From positions 1-60,732 of the forward strand of contig JAULZZ010000035.1 of assembly GCA_032117095.1 (NCBI GenBank): a stretch of DNA of 60,732 bases, written 5' to 3'. Below the pieces are notes generated by a model. It searched no databases. It worked only from the letters and a program-made list of their open reading frames with translations, and was not told the DNA's origin. Source of the DNA: REEB470 sp032117095. GTDB taxonomy: Bacteria > Bacillota > Bacilli > Paenibacillales > YIM-B00363. The position numbers and the translations under genes are program-made. Shown piece by piece: positions 25,971 through 33,403 of this stretch; positions within the stretch are counted from its first letter, which is position 1, and every line of letters starts with the position of its first letter.

Positions 25971-27328
25971 TTTCAGAGGCGATGTTTGAACGCGTTCCCC
26001 CGCAGCATGTAGAAGCAGAACAAGCAGTTTTAGGGGCCATTCTCATGGAGCCGACCGCCTTAATTTCTGTGATGGAATGGTTGCGCCCCGAAGACTATTA
26101 TCGGGAAGCACATCGTCATATTTATGAGAGTATGATTGCGTTATCGGGCAGCCAACAACCGATAGACATTGTGACGATGGCGACCCATTTGCAGGCAAAA
26201 CAACATTTGGAACATGTTGGGGGAATTGCGTATTTAACCGAACTTGCAGGAGCGGTACCGACGGCGGCCAACGTGACGTATTACGCACGCATCGTCGAAG
26301 AAAAAGCGATTTTACGGAAATTGATTCGCACCGCAACAGAGATCGTGTCTCGTGGGTACACGAGTGGCGAAGATTTACGGACGATATTGGACGATGCAGA
26401 GCGACGCATTCTCGAAATTTCAGGGCAGACGAGTCGGGAAGGGTTCGTTCCGATTCGCGAAGTGTTGATGGACGTATTTGACCGCGTCGAGACGTTATAT
26501 CAACGGAAGGGCGCAACGACCGGCATCTGCTCGGGGTTCCCCGATCTCGATGAGATGACAGCGGGCTTCCAAAGAAACGATCTGATTATCATTGCGGCGC
26601 GGCCTTCTGTGGGAAAAACGGCGTTTGCGCTGAACATTGTCCAAAATGTAGCGGTGCGGGGCAAAGAAATCGTGGCCGTCTTTTCCCTGGAAATGTCTGC
26701 GGGACAGCTCGTACAGCGGATGATCTGTGCAGAAGCGCACATCGATGCGAGTCGGATGCGCAGTGGATATTTGCAAGGGGAAGACTGGGAAAAATTAACG
26801 TTGGCGATTGGGACGTTGTCGGAGGCGCACGTGTACATTGACGATTCGCCGATCGTGACCGTAGCAGACATTCGTGCCAAATCGCGTCGCCTAAAAAAGG
26901 AAAAAGGGCTCGATATGATTGTGATTGATTATTTGCAACTCATTGCAGGGCGGGGACGAAATGCAGAAAATCGGCAACAAGAAGTATCGGATATTTCCCG
27001 TACATTAAAGCAAATTGCGCGGGAGCTGGAAGTGCCCGTCATTGCATTATCCCAGTTGAGTCGGGGGGTCGAACAACGGCAGGACAAAAAACCGCTGATG
27101 TCCGACCTTCGCGAGTCGGGGTCCATCGAGCAGGATGCAGACGTCGTTGCTTTTTTATATCGAGACGATTATTACAATCCGGACTCGGACAAAAAAAATA
27201 TCATTGAAGTGATGATTGCCAAACAACGCAATGGACCCGTGGGCACGGTGGAACTTGTGTTTCTGAAAAATTATAATAAGTTTGTATCGTTAGAAAAAAA
27301 CGCATCCGCAGGGGGCTCATTTCCCTGA
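25967..27328 (+). CDS. dnaC: replicative DNA helicase DnaC/DnaB
   Basis: Hexameric 5'-3' helicase of the replication fork, 453 aa. The N-terminal DnaB domain starts VPPQHVEAEQAVLGAIL; the RecA-like motor has Walker A ARPSVGKTAFALN, H1a-type FSLEMSAGQLVQRM, Walker B MIVIDYLQLI and the SQLSRGVEQR region. No intein or insertion is present. The start codon overlaps the rplI stop, as in B. subtilis, where the gene is called dnaC. Confidence 0.97.
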   Translation: MISEAMFERVPPQHVEAEQAVLGAILMEPTALISVMEWLRPEDYYREAHRHIYESMIALSGSQQPIDIVTMATHLQAKQHLEHVGGIAYLTELAGAVPTAANVTYYARIVEEKAILRKLIRTATEIVSRGYTSGEDLRTILDDAERRILEISGQTSREGFVPIREVLMDVFDRVETLYQRKGATTGICSGFPDLDEMTAGFQRNDLIIIAARPSVGKTAFALNIVQNVAVRGKEIVAVFSLEMSAGQLVQRMICAEAHIDASRMRSGYLQGEDWEKLTLAIGTLSEAHVYIDDSPIVTVADIRAKSRRLKKEKGLDMIVIDYLQLIAGRGRNAENRQQEVSDISRTLKQIARELEVPVIALSQLSRGVEQRQDKKPLMSDLRESGSIEQDADVVAFLYRDDYYNPDSDKKNIIEVMIAKQRNGPVGTVELVFLKNYNKFVSLEKNASAGGSFP

Positions 27329-27381
27329 ACAACGGAACATGAAGGGCATGAGCGCATGCACAGGCATAAAGGGGGAAAAAC

Positions 27382-28671
27382 ATGTCAACAGTCGTCGTCG
27401 TAGGAACCCAGTGGGGGGACGAAGGGAAAGGGAAGATCACGGATTATTTGGCGGAGCGTGCGGATGTCATTGCGCGTTATCAAGGGGGCAATAATGCAGG
27501 GCATACGATCATGGTTCAAAATGAAAAGTACAAATTGACGTTGATCCCCTCGGGTATTTTTTATTCCCAAAAAACGTGTGTTATCGGCAATGGGCTCGTA
27601 TTGAACCCACAGGCGTTGCTTGAAGAAATTTCGTACGTGCAGTCAAAAGGGTTCTCCACAGAAAATTTGAAGATAAGCGATCGGGCGCATATCATTATGC
27701 CTTATCACTTGCTATTGGATGAGTGGGAGGAACAGCGTCGGGGTTCCAACCAAATTGGGACGACACGCAAGGGGATCGGGCCTGCCTACGTGGACAAGGC
27801 ATCACGAACAGGGATTCGCATGGGCGATTTAATCAACGAAAAAACATTTGAAACAAAATTGCGGGCGATTCTCGCAGAAAAAAATACATGGATCGAAAAA
27901 TTGTATGGAAAGCCCGCGCTGGATGTGGAACCCATCCTCACCCAATACCGTACATACGCTACACAGTTGCGCCCGTATGTGACGGACACGTCTTATGTGC
28001 TCAATGAGGCGATTGATGCAAAAAAACACGTGTTGTTCGAGGGTGCGCAAGGTGTGATGCTCGATGTTGACCATGGAACGTACCCGTTCGTCACGTCATC
28101 GAACCCTTCGGCAGGGGGGGTTTGTACGGGCGTGGGCGTAGGACCAACGAAAATCGACCACGTCATTGGGGTGGCAAAAGCATATACGACCCGTGTCGGC
28201 GATGGGCCTTTTCCAACGGAAATGCACGATGACATCGGGCATACGATTCGCGAACGTGGCCACGAATACGGGACGGTGACGGGACGCCCTCGGCGCATTG
28301 GCTGGTTTGATACGGTTGTTGTACGGCATTCTCGACGGGTGAGCGGGATTACAGGGTTGTCGCTAAACTCGTTGGATGTGCTGTCAGGACTCAAACACGT
28401 CAACATTTGTACACACTATGTGTATAACGGACAAAAAATTGAGCAGTATCCAGCGGATTTGACCGTATTGGCACAGTGTACCCCCATGTACGAAACATTG
28501 CCGGGGTGGGAAGAAGACATTACGCACGTACGCACGCTCGAAGCGTTGCCCCCAGCAGCAAAACAGTACGTCGCGCGCATTGCAGAGCTGTCCCAAATCC
28601 CTATCGCCATCTTCTCCGTCGGACGCAATCGAGAACAAACCAATTTAGTGCAACCCATATACGAAACGTGA
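27382..28671 (+). CDS. purA: adenylosuccinate synthetase
   Basis: A 429-aa GTP-dependent enzyme that makes adenylosuccinate from IMP and aspartate, the first step to AMP. Motifs: VVVVGTQWGDEGKGK at the N-terminus (P-loop and catalytic Asp), NNAGHTI, GTTRKGIGPAY, FEGAQGVMLDVDHG and the GRPRRIGWFD region. The length is normal. It follows dnaC by 53 bases with AAAGGGGG before the ATG. Repeats begin immediately downstream. Confidence 0.97.
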   Translation: MSTVVVVGTQWGDEGKGKITDYLAERADVIARYQGGNNAGHTIMVQNEKYKLTLIPSGIFYSQKTCVIGNGLVLNPQALLEEISYVQSKGFSTENLKISDRAHIIMPYHLLLDEWEEQRRGSNQIGTTRKGIGPAYVDKASRTGIRMGDLINEKTFETKLRAILAEKNTWIEKLYGKPALDVEPILTQYRTYATQLRPYVTDTSYVLNEAIDAKKHVLFEGAQGVMLDVDHGTYPFVTSSNPSAGGVCTGVGVGPTKIDHVIGVAKAYTTRVGDGPFPTEMHDDIGHTIRERGHEYGTVTGRPRRIGWFDTVVVRHSRRVSGITGLSLNSLDVLSGLKHVNICTHYVYNGQKIEQYPADLTVLAQCTPMYETLPGWEEDITHVRTLEALPPAAKQYVARIAELSQIPIAIFSVGRNREQTNLVQPIYET

Positions 28672-28676
28672 TCTCA

Positions 28677-28883
28677 TAGGAAACACGGATTAAAAACGAC
28701 GATGCAAAGGGCACCCCTATAAAACCCATCACACGCATAAACGTGCGCAAAAAATCGTTTTTTACGGCAAAGTGATTTTTTACAATGTGGTGTATAGAGG
28801 TGCCCTAGAGGGCTCCATCCACTACGAGAAAGCACAGTAATTTTCAACCAATACGATATCTATGTTCAAACCGTGTTTCGTAT
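28677..28883. repeat. family A repeat interrupted by a family C repeat
   Basis: The outer ends are GGAAACACGGATTAAAAAC and a right end containing TTCAAACCGTGTTTCGTAT, the diverged A type. The two halves join if 28708-28806 is removed, giving ...GATGCAAAG-AGGGCTCC..., which aligns with an uninterrupted copy (CATACCAAGAGCCCC at 22448-22550). So a C element has inserted into an A element. Confidence 0.75.
28708..28806. repeat. family C repeat, nested
   Basis: A 99-bp element with ends AGGGCACCCCTATAAA and TATAGAGGTGCCCT. Internal features shared with other C copies are ACGCATAAACGTGCGCAAAAAA and TTTTTACGGCAAAGTG, given in part. It lies within the A element at 28677-28883. Confidence 0.8.
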
Positions 28884-28906
28884 CATGCAAGACAAAAAAG
28901 AACAGG

Positions 28907-28953
28907 AAACACCCTCCTACCGCAACGCATTTGTTGCATGGGGGGTGTTTTTT
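28907..28953 (+). terminator. rho-independent terminator downstream of purA
   Basis: Long stem AAACACCCTCC / GGGGGGTGTTT with an inner GCAAC/GTTGC hairpin, followed by TTTT. It lies 236 bases after purA, beyond the nested repeat, and could end the dnaC-purA transcript. Confidence 0.75.
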
Positions 28954-29063
28954 ATGAATTCGAATTGAAAATATAGATATAGAGTGCCGTCTTTTACGAA
29001 GAAAAAGGCGTCTTAACCGATAGAGGGAAGGGGATAGAATCCGGATTTTCAGTGTACGAAGAA

Positions 29064-29166
29064 GAAACACAGATTAAAAACATCTATTCATGGTCTCCCC
29101 TTTTACGAGAAAACAAAGGGATTTTTAACCAAAAGGTTTGCTGTATTCGAACCGTATTTTGTATTC
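29064..29166. repeat. family A repeat, diverged copy
   Basis: Starts AAGAAACACAGATTAAAAAC and ends TTCGAACCGTATTTTGTAT; the middle has TTTTACGAGAAAACAAAGG and TTTTTAACCAAAAGG, as in other A copies. A family B element begins 10 bases further on. Confidence 0.6.
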
Positions 29167-29176
29167 GTATACTAAG

Positions 29177-29470
29177 ACTAATTTCAAACAAATATATAGA
29201 CAAAATAACGTGCGTGTGATACAAAGAATATGCGATAGCGCTGAGAAAAGAAATGTAAAAACGAAGAAAAATGTGAATGCATACAAACGGTTAGAAGTAG
29301 TCGCATATCGTTTCATAAGAAAAAAAGAACAAAGAAATCGTCACGTTGACAGGATATAACGCCGATGATGTGGAAATGTTGGCAAAGAAATCGGTTACCG
29401 GCGGGATACACGATCAAAAGTATTACAGGGTGAGACTGGAATTTTATCGATGTTTTATTTTGGAATTAGT
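29177..29470 (+). mobile_element. family B element (copy 1)
   Basis: A 294-bp element bounded by ACTAATTTCAAACAAA and TTTGGAATTAGT. It is nearly identical along its length to 36714-37006 and 57002-57294. A short reading frame found open in the third copy is broken here by a frameshift near 29315. The right end abuts a family A copy. It is probably a non-autonomous element or the remnant of a transposon; no transposase is in the window. Confidence 0.75.
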
Positions 29471-29570
29471 ATAAACACTGATTGAATTCAGGAATCCCAT
29501 TGGTTAAAAAGCACAGTGATTTCTTGTGAAATAGGGCTCTTGGTATGGACGTTTTTAATCAGTGTTTAGT
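29471..29570 (-). repeat. family A repeat (copy 2, inverted)
   Basis: The reverse complement of copy 1 (22448-22550): ATAAACACTGATTGAATTC at the left and AATCAGTGTTTAGT at the right. Its left end is fused to family B; the junction sequence is the same (read on the other strand) as at 36713/36714. Confidence 0.8.
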
Positions 29571-29643
29571 AGTAGTGGTATGAATAAGCCCCTTTGCGCA
29601 CATAATGGGGGATGTTGGCAAAACAGTCGGGGGGCATGAAGAG

Positions 29644-30216
29644 ATGCGCTGGATAAAGTCATGGAGTAAAAAAGTAGCGGAAATGCTCGTGATGGTCATC
29701 ATGTCGGTGGTGCTCACTTTGGGGATTGTCACGGCGTACATGCAGCAAATTATCGGGGCGACTCGCCAAAATACAGCGACGACAACAGCATTGACGTGGC
29801 GTGAAGTTTGGGACGGGGTACGCCAGTTGCCTCAGACGTTGGATTTATCAAAGCGTGCTGTTGCCCCATCCGTTGCAACACCGAACACGGAAAACACCCC
29901 TTCGGCAGGCACGCCTGAGGGAGGAGATATTCCTGCAATGGCGCCGTCTACTGAGGGGGGAGAGCCACTTTTTTCGGAAGCACAAATTAGTGCGATGCGA
30001 AGCCAGCTGACCCCTGCGGACCAAGAGCAGATGGTTCAATTGTTGCTAGGACGCATCCCCATGGATCAAGCGTTACGGTTTTCACAATCGTTTGAAGGCG
30101 GATTGACGTGGACAGAATTGACTGACCTCAGTCAGGCACTGACCCAAGTGCTGACGCCAGCAGAGTACGAGCGAGTCATCCGTATTTTGCTAAAAGTAGT
30201 CCCACGTGCAGAGTGA
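29644..30216 (+). CDS. single-pass membrane protein of unknown function
   Basis: A 190-aa protein with one N-terminal membrane segment (LVMVIMSVVLTLGIVTAYM, about residues 13-31), a Thr/Pro/Gly-rich linker, and a C-terminal helical domain of about 80 residues (SEAQISAMRSQLTPADQEQM ... LTPAEYERVIRILLK). I do not recognise the family. The orientation suggests the C-terminal domain lies outside the cell. The start at 29644 was preferred over 29605 because GGGGGG lies upstream, although the spacing is not ideal. It is isolated between two inverted family A copies (29471-29570 and 30223-30324), which bracket it like a composite element. Confidence 0.65.
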   Translation: MRWIKSWSKKVAEMLVMVIMSVVLTLGIVTAYMQQIIGATRQNTATTTALTWREVWDGVRQLPQTLDLSKRAVAPSVATPNTENTPSAGTPEGGDIPAMAPSTEGGEPLFSEAQISAMRSQLTPADQEQMVQLLLGRIPMDQALRFSQSFEGGLTWTELTDLSQALTQVLTPAEYERVIRILLKVVPRAE

Positions 30217-30222
30217 TACTAA

Positions 30223-30324
30223 TACTAAACATTGATTGAATTCAGGTATCCTATCGGTTAAAAAACGTAGTGATTTATTGTGAAATGGGACCCTTGGTAT
30301 GGACGTTTTTAATCAGTGTTTAGT
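30223..30324 (-). repeat. family A repeat (copy 3, inverted)
   Basis: Ends TACTAAACATTGATTGAATT and AATCAGTGTTTAGT; the orientation is the same as copy 2. It starts six bases after the stop of the membrane protein at 29644-30216. Confidence 0.8.
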
Positions 30325-30413
30325 GTGAGTGTAGACATGGGGTTGCCAAAAGGAGGCATCGTATGGTAAAGTATAGCAGAATTCAAAAAATATCATAAAT
30401 AAGGGGGCTCGTC

Positions 30414-32003
30414 ATGAAACGATTCATGAGAAGGCTCCCCACGGAGCGGTGGACACAGAGGTGGTCTGCGACAATCCAAGAATGGAGATTGCGGTATCAC
30501 ACGAGTCGCTGGGCGTTACAACGGGATGTATATTTGCATGCCAGTAAGGCACCCACACGGCGACGATTTTGGCAATATGTCCGCTACACACTGTCCGTAG
30601 GCATTGTATTCGGACTTGTCATGACAACGGTGCAGATGGATGAGCCTGTTGTTGATGAGCACACGCAAAAAGCGTACATCGTATACTATGGTGATGAGCG
30701 CATAGGGGTCGTTCAGTCGCCACATGCTGTTTCTGTCACGATCGAGCAAGCCAAGGCACACCTTCTTACAATGCATCCTGAAGTGACATGGGATTTGGTG
30801 CAAGAAGACGTGCGTTTGGTCCCGACAACAGCATTTGATAGCACACCCGTGGAAAGTGACCAAACCCTCCGCACATTAAAAGCACGATTCCAAGCAGAAG
30901 ACTACAAAGTTGAAATTCTTGTCAATGGAAAATTACTCGGGATCGTCCAAAATGCCGAAGTGGCCAATCGCATTCTCTCGCGCCTGAAATCCGAAGAAAT
31001 CGCTGGGAAAACCAAGCGAAACAACGTCACTTTATTAGGCGCAAAACCAGCAGAACAAGAGGACAGTGTGCTGTCTCGTGGGAACGCAAAAGTACTGGAA
31101 GTGCGCTTGGCAGATGAGGTAGAGTTGCGCCAACGGAAAGCATCACCAGAGGTCGTGATGGCGGAAGAAGACGTGGTCGCACGAATTGCCCAAGGCGAAG
31201 GGACAACCGTCAAATACGTCGTCCAAGAGGGAGATACGCTACTCGATATTGCGCGCGAACAAGACGTTCCCTTGCAATTGATCTACGAGAACAACGCCGA
31301 CATGAAAGACCTCGTAGAACGGGATTTTATTCGTGTGGATGAGGTGCTGGATCTGACGCACCGCAAACCGCTCGTGTCGATCGCATCGGTGACAGAAGTG
31401 ACGGAGACGATCGAATTAAAACACGAGATGATTTATGAAGAGGATAGCACGTTAAAGCAAGGGGCGACACGTACAGTGCGCCAAGGAAAAGACGGGGTCA
31501 TGAAAGTCACGTATCGACTCAAAAAAGTAAATGGTCTGTTGTTCGATGAACAAGTCGTCTCCGAAGAAGTCATAGAAGAAGCCATCCCTGCGATTATTAA
31601 GCGAGGCACGCGGAAGGTGAGAGGAGAAGGCAGTGGAAAGTTTAGCTGGCCTGTGTCGGGCGGGAGCATTTCCAGTGGGTTTGGTCGTCGCTGGGGAAGA
31701 CAGCACAAAGGCATCGACATCGTTTCGGAAAACCGTGCGATTCGCGCTGCGGATGGAGGCAAAGTGACGTTTGCAGGCTGGAAAGACGACTATGGCAATA
31801 CCGTTGTCATTGACCACCAAAATGGGTACGAAACGTTGTACGCACATTTGCGTAAAATCGCAGTGTCTGAAGGAAGTGTCGTCGAAAAAGGCGAGCGGAT
31901 TGGGGTAATGGGAAGCACAGGGCACTCGACAGGGGTTCACTTGCATTTTGAGGTCATTTCCCAAGGAACCGTGCGCAACCCCATGAGTTACTTACGAAAA
32001 TAA
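30414..32003 (+). CDS. membrane-anchored LysM-G5-M23 peptidoglycan endopeptidase
   Basis: A 529-aa cell-wall hydrolase. A basic N-terminus is followed by one membrane segment (about residues 55-75). A LysM domain (YVVQEGDTLLDIAREQD) and a G5-type region come next, and the C-terminal ~120 residues are an M23 lysostaphin-type peptidase: HKGID, YAHL and HLHFE supply the zinc ligands and catalytic His. The fold is complete. The start ATG follows AAGGGGG. In related Bacillales an M23 gene of this type lies between purA and walR, as here, except that walRKHI is missing. It would act on the cell-wall peptide bridges outside the membrane. Confidence 0.9.
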   Translation: MKRFMRRLPTERWTQRWSATIQEWRLRYHTSRWALQRDVYLHASKAPTRRRFWQYVRYTLSVGIVFGLVMTTVQMDEPVVDEHTQKAYIVYYGDERIGVVQSPHAVSVTIEQAKAHLLTMHPEVTWDLVQEDVRLVPTTAFDSTPVESDQTLRTLKARFQAEDYKVEILVNGKLLGIVQNAEVANRILSRLKSEEIAGKTKRNNVTLLGAKPAEQEDSVLSRGNAKVLEVRLADEVELRQRKASPEVVMAEEDVVARIAQGEGTTVKYVVQEGDTLLDIAREQDVPLQLIYENNADMKDLVERDFIRVDEVLDLTHRKPLVSIASVTEVTETIELKHEMIYEEDSTLKQGATRTVRQGKDGVMKVTYRLKKVNGLLFDEQVVSEEVIEEAIPAIIKRGTRKVRGEGSGKFSWPVSGGSISSGFGRRWGRQHKGIDIVSENRAIRAADGGKVTFAGWKDDYGNTVVIDHQNGYETLYAHLRKIAVSEGSVVEKGERIGVMGSTGHSTGVHLHFEVISQGTVRNPMSYLRK

Positions 32004-32065
32004 GCGGACAATGGAAGCGTTTGGGGCAGAAATAGCACATTTTTTGAGAAGTTTGAACGGAGTAC

Positions 32066-32165
32066 GAAGTGTCTTATGGAAAACCTATGCACAGCGGACT
32101 ACGGTTTGCGAGAAATCAAAAGGGGGTTCGTCTGTGCGGGTGAGGGGAGAAATACAAACACGGTT
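32066..32165. repeat. probable family D hairpin element
   Basis: Contains GTCTTATGGAAAACCTATGC and CAGCGGAC, close to the D copy at 39126-39216 (CTTATGGAAATCATCC, CAGCGGAC), and an inverted GTTCGTCTGTGC on the right. The copy is diverged; the borders are approximate. The spacer 32004-32530 holds this, two A copies and a GC-rich stretch before walJ. Confidence 0.4.
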
Positions 32166-32205
32166 TGTGCAACGCAGAAGCGAGTACATAGGCAACAAGA
32201 TACCC

Positions 32206-32308
32206 ATACGAAACACGGGTTGAATACGGACAACCGAATGGGTAAACACTCCTTTGCTTTCTCGCTAACAAGGAAACGACCTGCAATAGATGTTTTTAAT
32301 CGGTGTTT
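32206..32308 (-). repeat. family A repeat, diverged copy
   Basis: Starts ATACGAAACACGGGTTGAATA and ends GATGTTTTTAATCGGTGTT, with TTTCTCGCTAACAAGG inside. It directly abuts the next A copy (32309), making a tandem pair. Confidence 0.6.
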
Positions 32309-32412
32309 ATACTAAACACGGATTGAATACAGGGATCCGATTGGCTAAAAAGCGCAGTGATTTCTTGTGAAATAGTGCCCTTCGTATGGACGTTTTTAAT
32401 CCGTGTTTAGTA
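32309..32412 (-). repeat. family A repeat (copy 4)
   Basis: Starts TACTAAACACGGATTGAATA and ends AATCCGTGTTTAGTA; the interior GATTTCTTGTGAAATAG matches copy 2. It is in tandem with the diverged copy at 32206-32308, upstream of walJ. Confidence 0.8.
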
Positions 32413-32530
32413 TTAGTACACAAGGGACTCAGAACACAGTGGTGGGACAAGGCGACGCCCAAGGTACAGTGCGCGGCGCAAGTCGTCTACACGAGGGTTA
32501 CATTTGGTCAACGGATGAGGGGCGCAACAC

Positions 32531-33337
32531 GTGGAAAATCAAAGTGCGTTACGGTTTACGATTTTGGCGAGTGGTTCGACAGGAAACGCGGCGCTCATTG
32601 CGTGCGGGACACACTGTATATTGCTCGATGCTGGACTAAGTGTGCGAAAACTCGAACAGTGGATGATTGCACGGGACAAACGTCCCGAACAAATCAGCCA
32701 CATTTTTATTACACACGAACATACCGACCATGTCCGTGGATTGGGGGCGTTCGTGCGCAAATATGGGACACCGATATACGCCAATGCGAATACGTGGCGC
32801 GCAGTAGAACCGTTGATCGGAGAAGTACGAGACGACATAAAACACGTTCTCCATACCGGTGAAACGATACAACTCGGTGAAATAAGTGTCGAGTCGTTCC
32901 CGATCTCCCACGATGCAGCGGAACCCGTCGCCTATAATTTTCATGCATACGATAAAAAACTATGCATTGCGACCGACATGGGGTATATGAGTCCCGCAGT
33001 GCGACAAAAAGCGGCGCAAGCAGACGTGCTGGTCATAGAGTCAAACCATGATATCGGGATGCTGCGGGCAGGACGCTATCCGTGGAACGTAAAACGTCGC
33101 ATTCTGGGAGATCAAGGGCATCTCTCGAATGAGGCAGCAGGCGAAGCACTCCTTTCGTTGCTGGCAGCGCACACAAAAAGAGTGTATCTCGCTCATCTGA
33201 GCCAAGAACACAATATGCAAACGCTTGCCATGCTTACAGTCCAGACGATATTACAAGAAAACGGCATTCATTCAGAAAACGTACAGTTGATGCACACCTA
33301 CGCCAACGAAGCGACGCTGTGGGATACCGTGGGATGA
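32531..33337 (+). CDS. walJ: metallo-beta-lactamase fold protein WalJ/YycJ
   Basis: A 268-aa MBL-fold exonuclease-like protein. Metal ligands: HIFITHEHTDHVRG, SHDAAEPVAY, and HLSQEHN near the C-terminus. In Bacillus it is the fifth gene of the walRKHIJ operon and links cell-wall signalling with DNA metabolism. Here it stands alone: the four upstream genes are absent and the space holds repeats. The start is GTG with GAGGGG nine bases upstream. A perfect bidirectional terminator follows directly. Confidence 0.92.
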   Translation: MENQSALRFTILASGSTGNAALIACGTHCILLDAGLSVRKLEQWMIARDKRPEQISHIFITHEHTDHVRGLGAFVRKYGTPIYANANTWRAVEPLIGEVRDDIKHVLHTGETIQLGEISVESFPISHDAAEPVAYNFHAYDKKLCIATDMGYMSPAVRQKAAQADVLVIESNHDIGMLRAGRYPWNVKRRILGDQGHLSNEAAGEALLSLLAAHTKRVYLAHLSQEHNMQTLAMLTVQTILQENGIHSENVQLMHTYANEATLWDTVG

Positions 33338-33373
33338 ACAAAAAAACGAGATGCATGCATCTCGTTTTTTTGT
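33338..33373. terminator. bidirectional terminator
   Basis: A perfect 36-bp palindrome: A-run, then ACGAGATGCA / TGCATCTCGT, then T-run. It starts directly after the walJ stop codon and ends 31 bases before the stop of the convergent gene at 33404-35611, serving both. Confidence 0.92.
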
Positions 33374-33403
33374 GTGCAACTCGTGTAAACACGTAGAGAG
33401 GGA

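Noticed and set aside
29138..29359. A 73-codon frame in family B copy 1 (and an 81-codon frame in copy 2).
   Set aside because: The frames differ between copies by a frameshift and a stop and run into flanking sequence. They are treated as the decayed interior of the B element, not as genes.
32386..32862. A 158-codon frame overlapping the start of walJ.
   Set aside because: It continues through walJ in a different frame. Its first part (32411-32530) may be a gene remnant, but I could not match it to any walH/walI sequence by eye.
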